Below are positions 35,404 to 44,760 of a DNA stretch of 64,000 nucleotides, one piece after another; position 1 is the stretch's first letter, and each line of letters begins with the position of its first letter. Position numbers and translations under genes: made by a program. The DNA is from Jeongeupia wiesaeckerbachi (GTDB lineage: Bacteria; Pseudomonadota; Gammaproteobacteria; Burkholderiales; Chitinibacteraceae). The notes beneath the pieces are model-generated. The model worked only from the letters and a program-made list of their open reading frames with translations. It made no database searches and was not told where the DNA came from. The stretch spans positions 682,001 to 746,000 of the forward strand of contig NZ_CP136946.1 of assembly GCF_050916355.1 (NCBI RefSeq). Reading direction: 5' to 3'.

Positions 35404-35943
35404 CTAGCCGAGGCGCTGGAGCCAGTCGGCCACGGCCGCCAGATCATCGAACACCCGCGTTCCCGGCGGCAGACTGTTCTTGCCCTCGGTCTTCTTGCCG
35501 TTGCCGGTGCGCACCAGCAGCGGCTTGCCGCCGGCGGCGGCAATCGCTTCGAGGTCACGCTGGCTGTCACCGACCATCCACAGCTCGGTCGGCGACACAT
35601 GGAAGCGCTTGGCGATGTCGAGCACCATGCCAGGCGCCGGCTTGCGGCAACGGCATTGCGCTTCGGACACGTGCGGGCAGAAGAAGATCGCGTCGATTTC
35701 GCCGCCGGCGTCATGGACCAGCCGGTGCATCTTGGCGTGGATGCGGTTCAGCGTCGCCACGTCGTAGTAGCCACGGCCGATGCCGCTCTGGTTGGTCGCA
35801 ACGACCAGCGTCCAGCCGGCGCGCGTCAGCGCACCGATCGCGTCGAGGCTGCCGTCGATGGGTATCCATTCGTCCGGCGACTTGATGTAGTCCGGGCTGT
35901 CGTGGTTGATCACGCCATCCCGGTCCAGAATCAACAGCTTCAT
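35404..35943 (-). CDS. gmhB: D-glycero-beta-D-manno-heptose 1,7-bisphosphate 7-phosphatase
   Basis: The 179-residue HAD phosphatase starts MKLLILDRDGVINHDSPDYI (DxDGxxN nucleophile motif), with ATNQSGIGRG and GDSQRDLEAI as later motifs. The zinc loop CPHVSEAQCRCRKP is the mark of GmhB. It makes heptose-1-phosphate for the lipopolysaccharide inner core. ATG 35943 has GGAGGGG upstream. It is followed by the repeat copy and plsC; glyS lies 65 bases upstream on the same strand. Confidence 0.94.
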   Translation of the reverse strand: MKLLILDRDGVINHDSPDYIKSPDEWIPIDGSLDAIGALTRAGWTLVVATNQSGIGRGYYDVATLNRIHAKMHRLVHDAGGEIDAIFFCPHVSEAQCRCRKPAPGMVLDIAKRFHVSPTELWMVGDSQRDLEAIAAAGGKPLLVRTGNGKKTEGKNSLPPGTRVFDDLAAVADWLQRLG

Positions 35944-36007
35944 AGGCCCCTCCGCTGCGGGCATCCATGGCAGGGCGGCATGATCGCCCCCTGCATTCAA
36001 TCGGCGC

Positions 36008-38068
36008 TTAATCGGCAAGCAGCGACAGCTCCGCAACGCGGTTCATCAGCCCGGCCAGCGCCGACAGCAGCGCCAGACGGTTGCCACGCACCGCGAGGTC
36101 GTCGGCCATCACCATCACGCCGTCGAAGAACGCGTCGACCGGCGCCTTCAGCGCGGCCAGCGTCGTCAGCGCACCGGTAAAGTCCTGCTTGGCCAGCGCG
36201 GCTTCGGCTTGCGGCACGACCGCTTCGTAGGCCGCGAACAGCGCCTTTTCGGCCTCGCCGTCGAACAGCGCCGGGTTCAGCGCCGGCAGCACGGTGTCGA
36301 CCTTCTTGAGGATGTTGCGGATGCGCTTGTTGGCGGCGGCCAGTGCGTTTGATTCGGGCAGCAGCTTGAACGCGGCGACCGCGTCGAGGCGCTTGACCAC
36401 GTCGTCGAAACGCTCCGGATTCAGCGCCAGCACAGCGTCGATGTCGGCGGCCGGATAGTCGGCGGCCAGGAAGTTCTTCAGGCGGTCGAGCATGAAGCCC
36501 TGCACGCCGGCGATCGTGCCGTCCTTGATCACGCCGGCCGGGAAGGCGGCGGCGGTCGCGGTTAGCAGCGACTTCAGGTCGAGCGGCAGCACCAGCAACT
36601 GGCGCAGTACGCCAAGCGCGGCACGGCGCAATGCGAACGGGTCCTTGTCGCCGGTCGGGATCAGGCCGATGCCGTAGATGCCGACGATGGCTTCGAGCTT
36701 GTCAGCCAGCGCCACGGCCTGCGCGACCGGACCTTCGGGCAACGCATCGCCGGCAAAACGCGGCCGGTAATGCTGCTCGATCGCGTCAGCGACCGCGGCG
36801 TTTTCGCCGTCGATCTGCGCGTAGTAGCGGCCCATGGTGCCCTGCAGTTCCGGGAACTCGCCGACCATGTCCGACACGAGGTCGGCCTTGGCGAGCTTCG
36901 CGGCGCGCTGGCAGTCTGCGGCGCTGGCGCCGAGGACCGGGCCGATTTCGCCGGCCAGCTTGGCGAGGCGTTCGACGCGCTCGTACTGGGTGCCGATCTT
37001 GTTGTGGTACACCACGCTGCGCAGCCCTTCGACGCGCGATTCGAGTTTCTTCTTCTGATCCTGCGCATAGAAGAACTGCGCGTCCGACAGCCGCGCGCGC
37101 AGCACGCGCTCGTTGCCGGTGATGATGTGGCTCGGATCGGCCGCTTCGAGGTTAGACACCAGCAGGAAGCGGTTCATCAACTTGCCGTTCTGGTCGAGCA
37201 GCGGGAAATACTTCTGGTTCTGCTGCATCGTCAGAATCAGGCATTCCTGCGGCACCTTGAGGAATTCGGCCTCGAAACCGGCCTCAAGCACCACCGGCCA
37301 TTCGACCAGCGCGGTGACTTCGTCGAACAGTGCGTCATCGGCGGCGATGGTCGCGTTCAGCTTGGCGGCCGCCGCCTTGAGGCGATCGACGACCAGCTCG
37401 TGGCGCGCGGCAAAGCTGGCAACGACCTTGCCTTCTTCGTACATCTTCTTCGCGTATTCGTCGGCGCTCGCCAGTTCGACCGCGCCCTTGGACAGGAAGC
37501 GGTGGCCCTGACTGCTGCGGCCCGATTCGAGGTGCAGCACCTTGGCCGGGATCACGTCGCTGCCGTGCAGCACGACCAGACCGTGAACCGGACGGATGAA
37601 CTGACCGTCGCGGTCGCCCCAGCGCATCGTTTTCGGCGCTGGCAGCTTTTTCAGTGTGGCTTCGATCAGGTTCGAGAGTACGTTGGCCAGCGTTTCACCG
37701 GCCTTGACGCTACGGAAGATGAACACGTCCTGCTTGCCGTCCGAGCCTTGCTCGAGCGCGGCGATCTCGACGCCACACGAGCGGGCGAAACCGGCCAGCG
37801 CCGGCGTCGGCTGGCCATCCTTGTAGCCGGACGCGACCGCCGGGCCGCGACGTTCGATCTGCTGCTCGGGCTGGACCGCGAGCACGTTCGGAATCGTCAC
37901 CGCCAGACGGCGCGGGCTGGCGAACGGGTGGCAATCACCGTCCTTGGCGACGAAGCCGAGCTTGGCGAGTTCGTCGAAAATCGACCGGGCGAACGCGTCG
38001 CCCAGCTTTTTGAGCGCCTTCGGCGGCAGCTCTTCGGTAAACAGTTCGATCAACAGGGTTTGGGACAT
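36008..38068 (-). CDS. glyS: Glycine--tRNA ligase beta subunit
   Basis: The 686-residue protein begins MSQTLLIELFTEELPPKALKKL, the classical GlyS N-terminus. It continues HPFASPRRLAV, GPAVASGYKDGQPTPALAGFAR, PECLILTMQQNQKYFPL and an anticodon-binding helical C-terminus. It pairs with GlyQ as alpha2beta2 glycyl-tRNA synthetase. ATG 38068 has an AAAGAG ribosome site; a GTG at 38077 overlaps the lipoprotein stop (GTGA) and is an alternative. Confidence 0.96.
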   Translation of the reverse strand: MSQTLLIELFTEELPPKALKKLGDAFARSIFDELAKLGFVAKDGDCHPFASPRRLAVTIPNVLAVQPEQQIERRGPAVASGYKDGQPTPALAGFARSCGVEIAALEQGSDGKQDVFIFRSVKAGETLANVLSNLIEATLKKLPAPKTMRWGDRDGQFIRPVHGLVVLHGSDVIPAKVLHLESGRSSQGHRFLSKGAVELASADEYAKKMYEEGKVVASFAARHELVVDRLKAAAAKLNATIAADDALFDEVTALVEWPVVLEAGFEAEFLKVPQECLILTMQQNQKYFPLLDQNGKLMNRFLLVSNLEAADPSHIITGNERVLRARLSDAQFFYAQDQKKKLESRVEGLRSVVYHNKIGTQYERVERLAKLAGEIGPVLGASAADCQRAAKLAKADLVSDMVGEFPELQGTMGRYYAQIDGENAAVADAIEQHYRPRFAGDALPEGPVAQAVALADKLEAIVGIYGIGLIPTGDKDPFALRRAALGVLRQLLVLPLDLKSLLTATAAAFPAGVIKDGTIAGVQGFMLDRLKNFLAADYPAADIDAVLALNPERFDDVVKRLDAVAAFKLLPESNALAAANKRIRNILKKVDTVLPALNPALFDGEAEKALFAAYEAVVPQAEAALAKQDFTGALTTLAALKAPVDAFFDGVMVMADDLAVRGNRLALLSALAGLMNRVAELSLLAD

Positions 38069-38073
38069 GACGA

Positions 38074-38550
38074 TCACTCTTTGTTCTGGGCCTTGTCGGC
38101 CATCATCTTGCAGACCTGACGCACGAAATCGGCGCCGTAGCTCTCAAGCTCGGGTGCAGCGAATTCCCACTGGAAGCCGGGAACGTCGTAACGGGCGATT
38201 TCGTCGCCATCCAAGGTGCGCAGCGATACCGCAATGCCGGCCATCCGCCCGCTCGGGCAGTCGATGGCCTGGCGCGCGTACTTGATCCGGTAACGCCCCT
38301 TCGATTCGCCGTCGATCTGGTCTTCGGCGAAGGTCTGGCGCATCCACACATAGGTGTATTCGGTGCTGCCGGCGCGGTCGCGGTGCGAAATCGAATTGAC
38401 GTCGACGTCGACGACCATCCCTTCGGGCTGCCCGTAATTGCGCCAGTCGGCGCTGCTGCCCGGCACCGGTTGCGGGCCGCGCGTGCCGTCCTCGAAGTCG
38501 CCGCAGGCGGCGAGCAGCAGGGGCAGGCAGAGCGCGGCGACCGCTTTCAT
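38074..38550 (-). CDS. Putative lipoprotein, surface-adhesin E-like
   Basis: The 158-residue protein has a lipoprotein signal with lipobox LLLAAC at residues 11-16. The mature part starts GDFEDGTRGP. The pattern VVDVDVNSISHRD, then YVWMRQTFAE, a Cys in IDCPSG, and a final Cys in VRQVCKMM fits the surface-adhesin E-like fold (PF16747), which is found in many proteobacterial envelope proteins of unknown role. It is inserted between glyQ and glyS, five bases after glyQ and touching glyS. That is unusual for two subunits of one enzyme. Confidence 0.75.
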   Translation of the reverse strand: MKAVAALCLPLLLAACGDFEDGTRGPQPVPGSSADWRNYGQPEGMVVDVDVNSISHRDRAGSTEYTYVWMRQTFAEDQIDGESKGRYRIKYARQAIDCPSGRMAGIAVSLRTLDGDEIARYDVPGFQWEFAAPELESYGADFVRQVCKMMADKAQNKE

Positions 38551-38554
38551 CGCG

Positions 38555-39445
38555 TCAGGCCGGGTTGCACATCGGGAAGCCGAGCGCTTCGCGGCTGTCG
38601 TAGTAGGCCTGCGCGACCATCCGCGACAGCGTGCGCACGCGGCCGATATAGGCGGCGCGTTCGGTCACCGAGATCGCACCGCGGGCGTCGAGCAGGTTGA
38701 AGGTGTGCGAGCACTTCATCACCATTTCGTAGCCCGGCAGCGCCAGGCCGGCTTCGATCAGCCGCTTGGCCTCGCCTTCGAAATCGTTGAACAGCTTGAA
38801 CAGCAGTTCGACATTGGCGTATTCGAAGTTGTAGGTCGACTGCTCGACCTCGTTCTGGTGGTAGATGTCGCCGTAGGTGACCTTCTGGCCATTCGGGTAG
38901 ACGGTCCAGACGAGGTCATAGACGTTCTCGACGCCCTGCAGATACATCGCCAGCCGTTCGACGCCGTAGGTGATCTCGCCGAGCACCGGCTTGCAATCGA
39001 GGCCGCCAACCTGCTGGAAGTAGGTGAACTGGGTCACTTCCATGCCGTTCAGCCACACTTCCCAGCCGAGGCCCCAGGCACCCAGCGTCGGGCTTTCCCA
39101 GTCGTCCTCGACGAAGCGGATGTCGTGCACGGTCGGATCGATGCCGAGTTCCTTCAGCGAACCGAGGTAGAGATCGAGGATGTTGTCCGGGTTCGGCTTC
39201 AGCGCGACCTGGAACTGGTAGTAGTGCTGCAGCCGGTTCGGGTTCTCGCCGTAACGGCCGTCCTTGGGGCGGCGCGACGGCTGCACATAGGCGGCGTTCC
39301 ACGGCTCGGGGCCGAGCGAGCGCAGGAAGGTCGCGGTGTGGAAGGTGCCCGCGCCGACTTCGAGGTCGTACGGTTGCAGCAACGCGCAGCCCTGGCGAGC
39401 CCAGTAGTTCTGCAGCGTGAGAAGGATTTCCTGAAAGGTCAGCAT
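38555..39445 (-). CDS. glyQ: Glycine--tRNA ligase alpha subunit
   Basis: The 296-residue catalytic subunit begins MLTFQEILLTLQNYWARQGC and contains YDLEVGAGTFHTATFLRSLGPEPW, AYVQPSRRPKDGRYGENPNR and YWQ-type YYQFQVALKP. It activates glycine and charges tRNA-Gly with GlyS. It is first in a three-gene string with a lipoprotein gene between the two synthetase genes. Confidence 0.97.
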   Translation of the reverse strand: MLTFQEILLTLQNYWARQGCALLQPYDLEVGAGTFHTATFLRSLGPEPWNAAYVQPSRRPKDGRYGENPNRLQHYYQFQVALKPNPDNILDLYLGSLKELGIDPTVHDIRFVEDDWESPTLGAWGLGWEVWLNGMEVTQFTYFQQVGGLDCKPVLGEITYGVERLAMYLQGVENVYDLVWTVYPNGQKVTYGDIYHQNEVEQSTYNFEYANVELLFKLFNDFEGEAKRLIEAGLALPGYEMVMKCSHTFNLLDARGAISVTERAAYIGRVRTLSRMVAQAYYDSREALGFPMCNPA

Positions 39446-39494
39446 GTCGGTCTTGGCCGGATGATCCGGTTTCCGGTTCTGAAACCTGCTGATT

Positions 39495-40421
39495 CTACTT
39501 GTATTTGGCTGCCCCCGGCGAGCCGGCCACCTGCCGTTCGCGCTGCAATTGTGCCCGGCAGAGCGTCAGCAGGCGCTGCGCACCCTGCGTCAGCACCTTG
39601 TCGCGAGCGCGAATCAGGTAAAAGCGGCGGGTCAGCTGCAGCGCCGGCGTTGTCAGCGCGATCAGCTCGCCCCGCATCAGCTCGATCGCCACGGTGCGGC
39701 GCGACAGACAGGCCAGCCCCAGCCCGGCGCGCACCGCGCCCTTGACCGCCTCGCTGGTTCCCAGCTCGAGCGCGACCCTGGGGCTGCCGATCAGCGGCGC
39801 CAGCGCGGCCTCGAGCACTTCGCGCGTGCCCGAACCCTGTTCGCGCAGCACCCACTGCGCACCGGCCAGCATCGTCGGCGTCACCTCGGCACCGATCCAG
39901 CCATGCCCGGGCGGCGCGACGACGGCGAGTTCGTCGGCCAGCCACGGTTCGGCGACGACGCGCGCGTCATGGCTGATGCCTTCGATCAGGCCGAGATCGG
40001 CGCGGTATTCGGCGACGGCGGCGATGGCCTCCTGGGTATTGCCGATGGCGATCTCGGCACGGCTGTCGGGGTCCTCGGCCAGCAGCGCGCCCAGCAGCTC
40101 GGGCAACACGCGGTTGCCGATCGTCGAGCTGGCCGCCAGCCGCAAGCGCGCCGGCGCGTCGCCGCGAAAGCGCGCCTCGATCGCATGTGCCTGCGCCAGC
40201 AGCGCCTCGGCCTGCGGCAACAGCCAGCGGCCGTGTTCGTTCAGTTGTACGCGCCGGCCAATCCGGTCGAACACGACGACGCCGAGGCGGCGTTCGAGTT
40301 CGGCCAGCGCCCCGCTGGCCGCCGATTGCGACAGGTTCAGCGCCTGTCCCGCCGCCGTGACGCCACCAGCCTGCGCCGTGGCGACGAACACTTCGAGTTC
40401 CCGCAAGGTCAGATGAATCAT
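39495..40421 (-). CDS. LysR family transcriptional regulator, YeiE-like
   Basis: The 308-residue protein has the N-terminal LysR helix-turn-helix (LRELEVFVATAQAGGVTAAGQAL, then LSQSAASGALAELERRLGVVVFDR). A periplasmic-binding-like ligand domain follows, with ASSTIGNRVLPELLGAL, a family feature of YeiE/CysB-like regulators. It is divergent from the YeiH-type exporter and the shared gap has a clear inverted repeat. It probably controls that exporter and itself. The ligand is unknown; sulfite binding is reported for YeiE. Confidence 0.9.
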   Translation of the reverse strand: MIHLTLRELEVFVATAQAGGVTAAGQALNLSQSAASGALAELERRLGVVVFDRIGRRVQLNEHGRWLLPQAEALLAQAHAIEARFRGDAPARLRLAASSTIGNRVLPELLGALLAEDPDSRAEIAIGNTQEAIAAVAEYRADLGLIEGISHDARVVAEPWLADELAVVAPPGHGWIGAEVTPTMLAGAQWVLREQGSGTREVLEAALAPLIGSPRVALELGTSEAVKGAVRAGLGLACLSRRTVAIELMRGELIALTTPALQLTRRFYLIRARDKVLTQGAQRLLTLCRAQLQRERQVAGSPGAAKYK

Positions 40422-40449
40422 CGGTTTTTCCGATCAAGCGAACAAAAAT

Positions 40450-40475
40450 TATCCGTTATTCAAATATAACCGATA
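40450..40475. promoter_or_regulatory. Inverted-repeat operator between the YeiE-like and YeiH-like genes
   Basis: TATCCGTTAT and ATAACCGATA are 10-bp arms with one mismatch and a six-base spacer. A further half-like TATCGTTAGT follows at 40480. The site lies midway in the 98-base divergent gap, as expected for a LysR-type regulator. Confidence 0.7.
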
Positions 40476-40519
40476 GGCATATCGTTAGTCCCATATGTAT
40501 TGACGAGCACGAAGCTGAC

Positions 40520-41581
40520 ATGACCACCGCCTCCCGAACCACCCCGCTTTCCTCACTGCTTCCCGGATTGCTGCTGACGCTGCTGCTTGCCGGCCTCGCC
40601 CTCTGGAGTTCGGACTTCGCCCTGATGCAGCAATGGGGGCTGTCGGCGCTGACGCTGGCCATCGTTTTCGGCATGCTGCTCGGCAACACCGTGTTTCCGC
40701 GCCTTGGCCCCAGCTGCGGAGCTGGCGTCGGCTTTGCCAAGGCCAGGCTGCTGCGGCTCGGCATCATCCTTTACGGCTTCCGGCTGACGTTTCAACAGAT
40801 CGGCGACGTCGGCGTCGGCGCGATCCTGATCGATGCGCTGGTGCTGACGACCACGCTGGTCCTCGCCTATCAGCTCGGCACGCGCTGGCTCAAGCTCGAC
40901 CGGACCACCGCGCTGCTGATCGGTTCGGGCAGCGCCATCTGCGGTGCCGCCGCCGTGCTCGCCGCCGAGCCGGTGGTCAAGGCCGCGCCGAGCAAGGTCA
41001 CCATCGCCGTATCAACCGTCGTCGTCTTCGGCACGATCGCGATGTTCGTCTATCCGCTGCTCTACCCGCTGGCCCAGCAGCTCGGGCTGGTGACGTCGCC
41101 ACAGGCTTTCGGCGTCTACACCGGCTCGACGATCCACGAAGTTGCCCAGGTCGTCGCCGCCGGCAACCAGATCAGCCCGGCCGTGGCCGATACGGCGGTG
41201 ATCACCAAGATGATCCGCGTGATGATGCTGGCGCCTTTCCTGCTGTTCGTCTCGGTGTGGTTCGACCGCGGTGCGCAGGCGCAGCACGGCCACAAGCCGC
41301 GGATCACCATTCCGTGGTTTGCGCTGCTGTTCATCGTCATGGCCGGTGTGAACTCGACCGGGCTGGTGCCGCACGCACTGGTCGAACGCCTGGTCCAGCT
41401 CGATACCGTGCTGCTGGCGATGGCGATGGCCGCGCTGGGCCTCGATACCCGCGCCACGGCCATCCGCCAGGCCGGGCTGAAACCGCTGCTGCTGGCCACC
41501 GTGCTGTTCGGCTATCTGGTATTCGGCGGCGCGGCGATCAATCTCGGCATCCGCGCCTTGATCGCCGGGTCGGGGCTATGA
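40520..41581 (+). CDS. YeiH/UPF0324 family putative sulfate exporter
   Basis: The 353-residue membrane protein has about ten helices. Family motifs are LAIVFGMLLGNTVFP, FAKARLLRLGIILYGFRLTF, IGSGSAICGAAAVLAAEPVVKA and GVYTGSTIHEVAQVVAAGN. Members are annotated as sulfate or other anion exporters; the YeiE-YeiH pair of enterics has been tied to sulfite handling. It is read divergently from the LysR gene. Confidence 0.9.
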   Translation: MTTASRTTPLSSLLPGLLLTLLLAGLALWSSDFALMQQWGLSALTLAIVFGMLLGNTVFPRLGPSCGAGVGFAKARLLRLGIILYGFRLTFQQIGDVGVGAILIDALVLTTTLVLAYQLGTRWLKLDRTTALLIGSGSAICGAAAVLAAEPVVKAAPSKVTIAVSTVVVFGTIAMFVYPLLYPLAQQLGLVTSPQAFGVYTGSTIHEVAQVVAAGNQISPAVADTAVITKMIRVMMLAPFLLFVSVWFDRGAQAQHGHKPRITIPWFALLFIVMAGVNSTGLVPHALVERLVQLDTVLLAMAMAALGLDTRATAIRQAGLKPLLLATVLFGYLVFGGAAINLGIRALIAGSGL

Positions 41582-41862
41582 GCGGCTCGCGCGGGCAGGC
41601 GATAGCGGCAAACCGTCACGCAATGTGACCCGGCCGCACAGTCCCAGCCCCCGATGCCGCCATATAACCACTCAATCGATTTATCCGTTCATTTATACCG
41701 TTTCATCGAAATCGAAGCGCTACGGCAACCAAGCCCATCGCGGCCGGCCCAAGGCAGACGATGACAATTCACGTCAGCCCTCACCGGGCTTGGATTAGAA
41801 TCTGAATCATCCTTGCGCGCTTTCTGCACGCCCGTTTCCGCCTCTCTGCCGATAGAGTCACG

Positions 41863-43791
41863 ATGAAATCGCTCCTTGCCCTGATCACCCTCGGCGCCAG
41901 CCTGTGCGCCCAGGCCCAAATCGACCTGAGCCAGCTGCGCGACGCGGCGCGTTCGCGCGACCTCGCGACGCTGAACCATCTGGCAAAAAATGCCGACGGC
42001 GAAGTGCTCGAGATGTATCCGCGCTATTACCTGCTGTCTGCGCAGATCAACACGCTGAGCGAAGACGATGTCGCCGCCTTCCTCAACCGCTACGAAGGCT
42101 CGCCGCTGGCCGAACGGCTGCGCGCCGACTGGCTCAGGGAACTCGGCAAGCGGCAGGACTGGGTCTCGTACGACGTCGAATACCCGAAGCTCGACAGCCC
42201 GAGCGTCGAACTCAAGTGCTACGCCGCCCAATCGGCCGCGCTGCGCAACGACGTCGCCGCGCTGGCGCAGGCCAAATCGCTGTGGTTCAGCGCCAAACCG
42301 CTCGCCGATGCCTGCAACCCGGTGTTCGACACGCTGTTCACCCGCAATGTGCTGACGCAGGACGACGCGTGGGCTCGCATCCGCCTGGTGCTGAACGCCA
42401 ACCGCAGCGACCTCGCCCGCCAGCTCGCCGCGCGGGTGGGTTTTCCGGCCGAGCTGTCGGCCAAATCGCTGGCGCGCGCCGCCAACACGCCGGATAAGGT
42501 CTTCGACGCGGCAGCCGAAGGCCGCGCCGCGCGCGAAATGCAGCTCTACGCAATGCAGCGGCTGGCCCGCAAGGACGCCGATCGCGCCGCGCAGCTGTTC
42601 CAGTCGGCGTCGATCAACTGGCCGGAAGCCGATCAGCGCTACGGCTGGCAACAGCTCGGGCTGATCGCGGCCAAGAACCACAACGACAATGCCAGCAGCT
42701 GGTTCGCCCGCGGCGGCAGCGCCGAGCTGGATGAAGCCGGCCGCTTCTGGTCGGTGCGCGCCGCCCTGCGCGTGCGTGATTTCAAAACCGTGCTGAGCCG
42801 CATCGACGCGATGCCGGCCGACGATCTGCAACTGTCGGTCTGGCGTTACTGGAAAGCCGAGGCGCTGAAGGCGCAAGGCCGCGGCACGGAAGCACAACCG
42901 CTGCTGCTGGGCCTGACCGATGGCGACGACTTCTACAGCCTGCTGGCGCGCGAGGAAATCGGCCCGGTCGCCGGCGCGTCGCCGCAGCACAAGCGGGCCG
43001 AGGCGGCCGAAGTCCGGGCGATCGAAAACGTCCCGGGCATCCGCCGCGCACTGGCGCTGTACGCGCAGAACTGGCGCGTCGAAGGCACGCGCGAATGGTC
43101 GTCGGCGATCAAGGGCATGAACGACAGCCAGATGCTCGCCGCCGCGACGCTCGCCGACGCCCGCGGCCTGTACGACCGCTCGATCGACACCGCCGAGCGC
43201 CTGAAGCCGCTGTCCGATCCGACGCTGCGCTACCCCTACCCGTGGCGCAATGTCGTCACCCGCGCCGCGCAGGAGCAGGGGCTCGATCCGGCCTGGGTCT
43301 ACGGCCTGATCCGCCAGGAAAGCCGCTTCGTCCCCGACATCCGCTCGAGCGCCGGCGCCGCCGGTCTGATGCAGCTGATGCCCGGCACCGCCAAATGGGT
43401 CGCCGGCAAGATGGGCCGCAAGCGCTTCGACCTCTCCGAAGTCACCGACATCCCGACCAATGTCAGCATGGGCACCTTCTATCTGCGCTACCTGCTCGAC
43501 CGGCTCGACGACCACCCGGTACTGGTCACCGCCGGCTATAACGCCGGCCCGGGCCGCGCGCGCAACTGGCAGAACGACGATGCGCTCGACGCCGCGATCT
43601 ATATTGAAACGATCCCCTTCGACGAAACGCGGAACTACGTGAAGAAGGTCCTCGCCAACGCCCAGCACTACGGCGCGAGCTTCGGTACCAGCACCACGTT
43701 GCACCAGCGCCTCGCCGCCATTCCCGGCAAACTCGTGACGCCACCTCAGGACAACACCCTCGGCGGCGCCGATGGGGGCGACAGCAACTGA
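41863..43791 (+). CDS. slt: Soluble lytic murein transglycosylase
   Basis: The 642-residue protein has a signal peptide (MKSLLALITLGASLCAQA), a long helical superhelix (about residues 20-450) and a C-terminal SLT domain. The catalytic Glu486 is in GLIRQESRF, followed by SSAGAAGLMQLMPGTA and TAGYNAGPGRARNW. It cleaves peptidoglycan to 1,6-anhydro-MurNAc products in the periplasm. The length matches Slt70. TTTATCCGTT and TTTATACCGTTT repeats lie about 180 bases upstream. The NDUFA9-like gene follows within nine bases. Confidence 0.94.
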   Translation: MKSLLALITLGASLCAQAQIDLSQLRDAARSRDLATLNHLAKNADGEVLEMYPRYYLLSAQINTLSEDDVAAFLNRYEGSPLAERLRADWLRELGKRQDWVSYDVEYPKLDSPSVELKCYAAQSAALRNDVAALAQAKSLWFSAKPLADACNPVFDTLFTRNVLTQDDAWARIRLVLNANRSDLARQLAARVGFPAELSAKSLARAANTPDKVFDAAAEGRAAREMQLYAMQRLARKDADRAAQLFQSASINWPEADQRYGWQQLGLIAAKNHNDNASSWFARGGSAELDEAGRFWSVRAALRVRDFKTVLSRIDAMPADDLQLSVWRYWKAEALKAQGRGTEAQPLLLGLTDGDDFYSLLAREEIGPVAGASPQHKRAEAAEVRAIENVPGIRRALALYAQNWRVEGTREWSSAIKGMNDSQMLAAATLADARGLYDRSIDTAERLKPLSDPTLRYPYPWRNVVTRAAQEQGLDPAWVYGLIRQESRFVPDIRSSAGAAGLMQLMPGTAKWVAGKMGRKRFDLSEVTDIPTNVSMGTFYLRYLLDRLDDHPVLVTAGYNAGPGRARNWQNDDALDAAIYIETIPFDETRNYVKKVLANAQHYGASFGTSTTLHQRLAAIPGKLVTPPQDNTLGGADGGDSN

Positions 43792-43799
43792 GGTCCATC

Positions 43800-44735
43800 A
43801 TGCGCATCCTGATCATCGGCGGCACCGGCTTCATCGGCAGCAGCATCGCCGCGCGGCTCGCCGCCGCCGGCCATATGCAGACACTGACAACACGGCATCG
43901 CGAGCAGCACGTGGCACTCCTGGTTCTGCCGCTGCTCGAGCTGGTCGAGGCCGATGTCCACGATCCGGCCCAGCTCGCCGAACTCGTCCGCGATCAGGAT
44001 GCGGTGATCAACCTGGTCGGCATCCTGCACGGCGACGCCGCGCGCTTCGAGCACGCGCACGTCGCGCTGACCGAGAAGATCGTCGCCGCCTGCGAGGCCG
44101 CCGGCGTCAAACGCTATCTGCACATGAGCGCGCTCGGCGCCGATGTCGACGCGCCGTCGATGTACCAGCGCAGCAAGGGCCGCGCCGAGGCCTGCGTCGC
44201 CGCCAGCCGGCTCGACTGGACGATTTTCCGCCCCTCGGTCGTCTTCGGCCGCGACGATCACTTCCTCAAGCTGTTTGCCAAGCTGCAACAGAAGCTGCCA
44301 TTGCTGCCGCTGGCCGGCGCCGGCACGCGCTTTCAGCCGGTCTGGGTCGAGGACGTCAGCCGCGCGTTTACTACCGCGCTGGCGCGCAATGACCTGATCC
44401 ACCGGCGGCTCGATCTGGTCGGCCCCACGGTCTACACGCTGGCCGAACTGGTCCGGCTCGCCGGCCGCTGGTCGCAACATCCGCGGCCGGTGCTGCCGCT
44501 GCCCGACGCGCTCGCCCGGCTCGAAGCAACCTTGATGGCGCTGCTTCCCGATCCACCGTTGACCCACGACAATCTCGACGCGATGAAAATCGACAACGTG
44601 GCTGCCGGCGGTTTCCCGGCCGTGCTAGGCTGGGCGCCCAAGGCGCTGGAAGCCATCGCACCAGGCTATCTGGCCCCCTTGGCCCCGGCGGCGCCGCACC
44701 GTGGTGCGACAACGCCTCCCCCTCCCTCCCCGTAG
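43800..44735 (+). CDS. NDUFA9-like NAD(P)-binding SDR family protein
   Basis: The 311-residue protein is an atypical SDR: the Rossmann motif RILIIGGTGFIGSSIAARL, then VINLVGILHG, an altered active site in HMSALGADVDAPSMYQRSKGRAE (Tyr-x-x-x-Lys kept), and FRPSVVFGRDDHF. It groups with complex I NDUFA9-type proteins, which bind NADPH without a known reaction. The C-terminal tail is Pro-rich. A GAGG site precedes the ATG and it probably shares the slt transcript. Confidence 0.88.
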   Translation: MRILIIGGTGFIGSSIAARLAAAGHMQTLTTRHREQHVALLVLPLLELVEADVHDPAQLAELVRDQDAVINLVGILHGDAARFEHAHVALTEKIVAACEAAGVKRYLHMSALGADVDAPSMYQRSKGRAEACVAASRLDWTIFRPSVVFGRDDHFLKLFAKLQQKLPLLPLAGAGTRFQPVWVEDVSRAFTTALARNDLIHRRLDLVGPTVYTLAELVRLAGRWSQHPRPVLPLPDALARLEATLMALLPDPPLTHDNLDAMKIDNVAAGGFPAVLGWAPKALEAIAPGYLAPLAPAAPHRGATTPPPPSP

Positions 44736-44760
44736 AATCCCTGATTGTAGGAGACATGCA

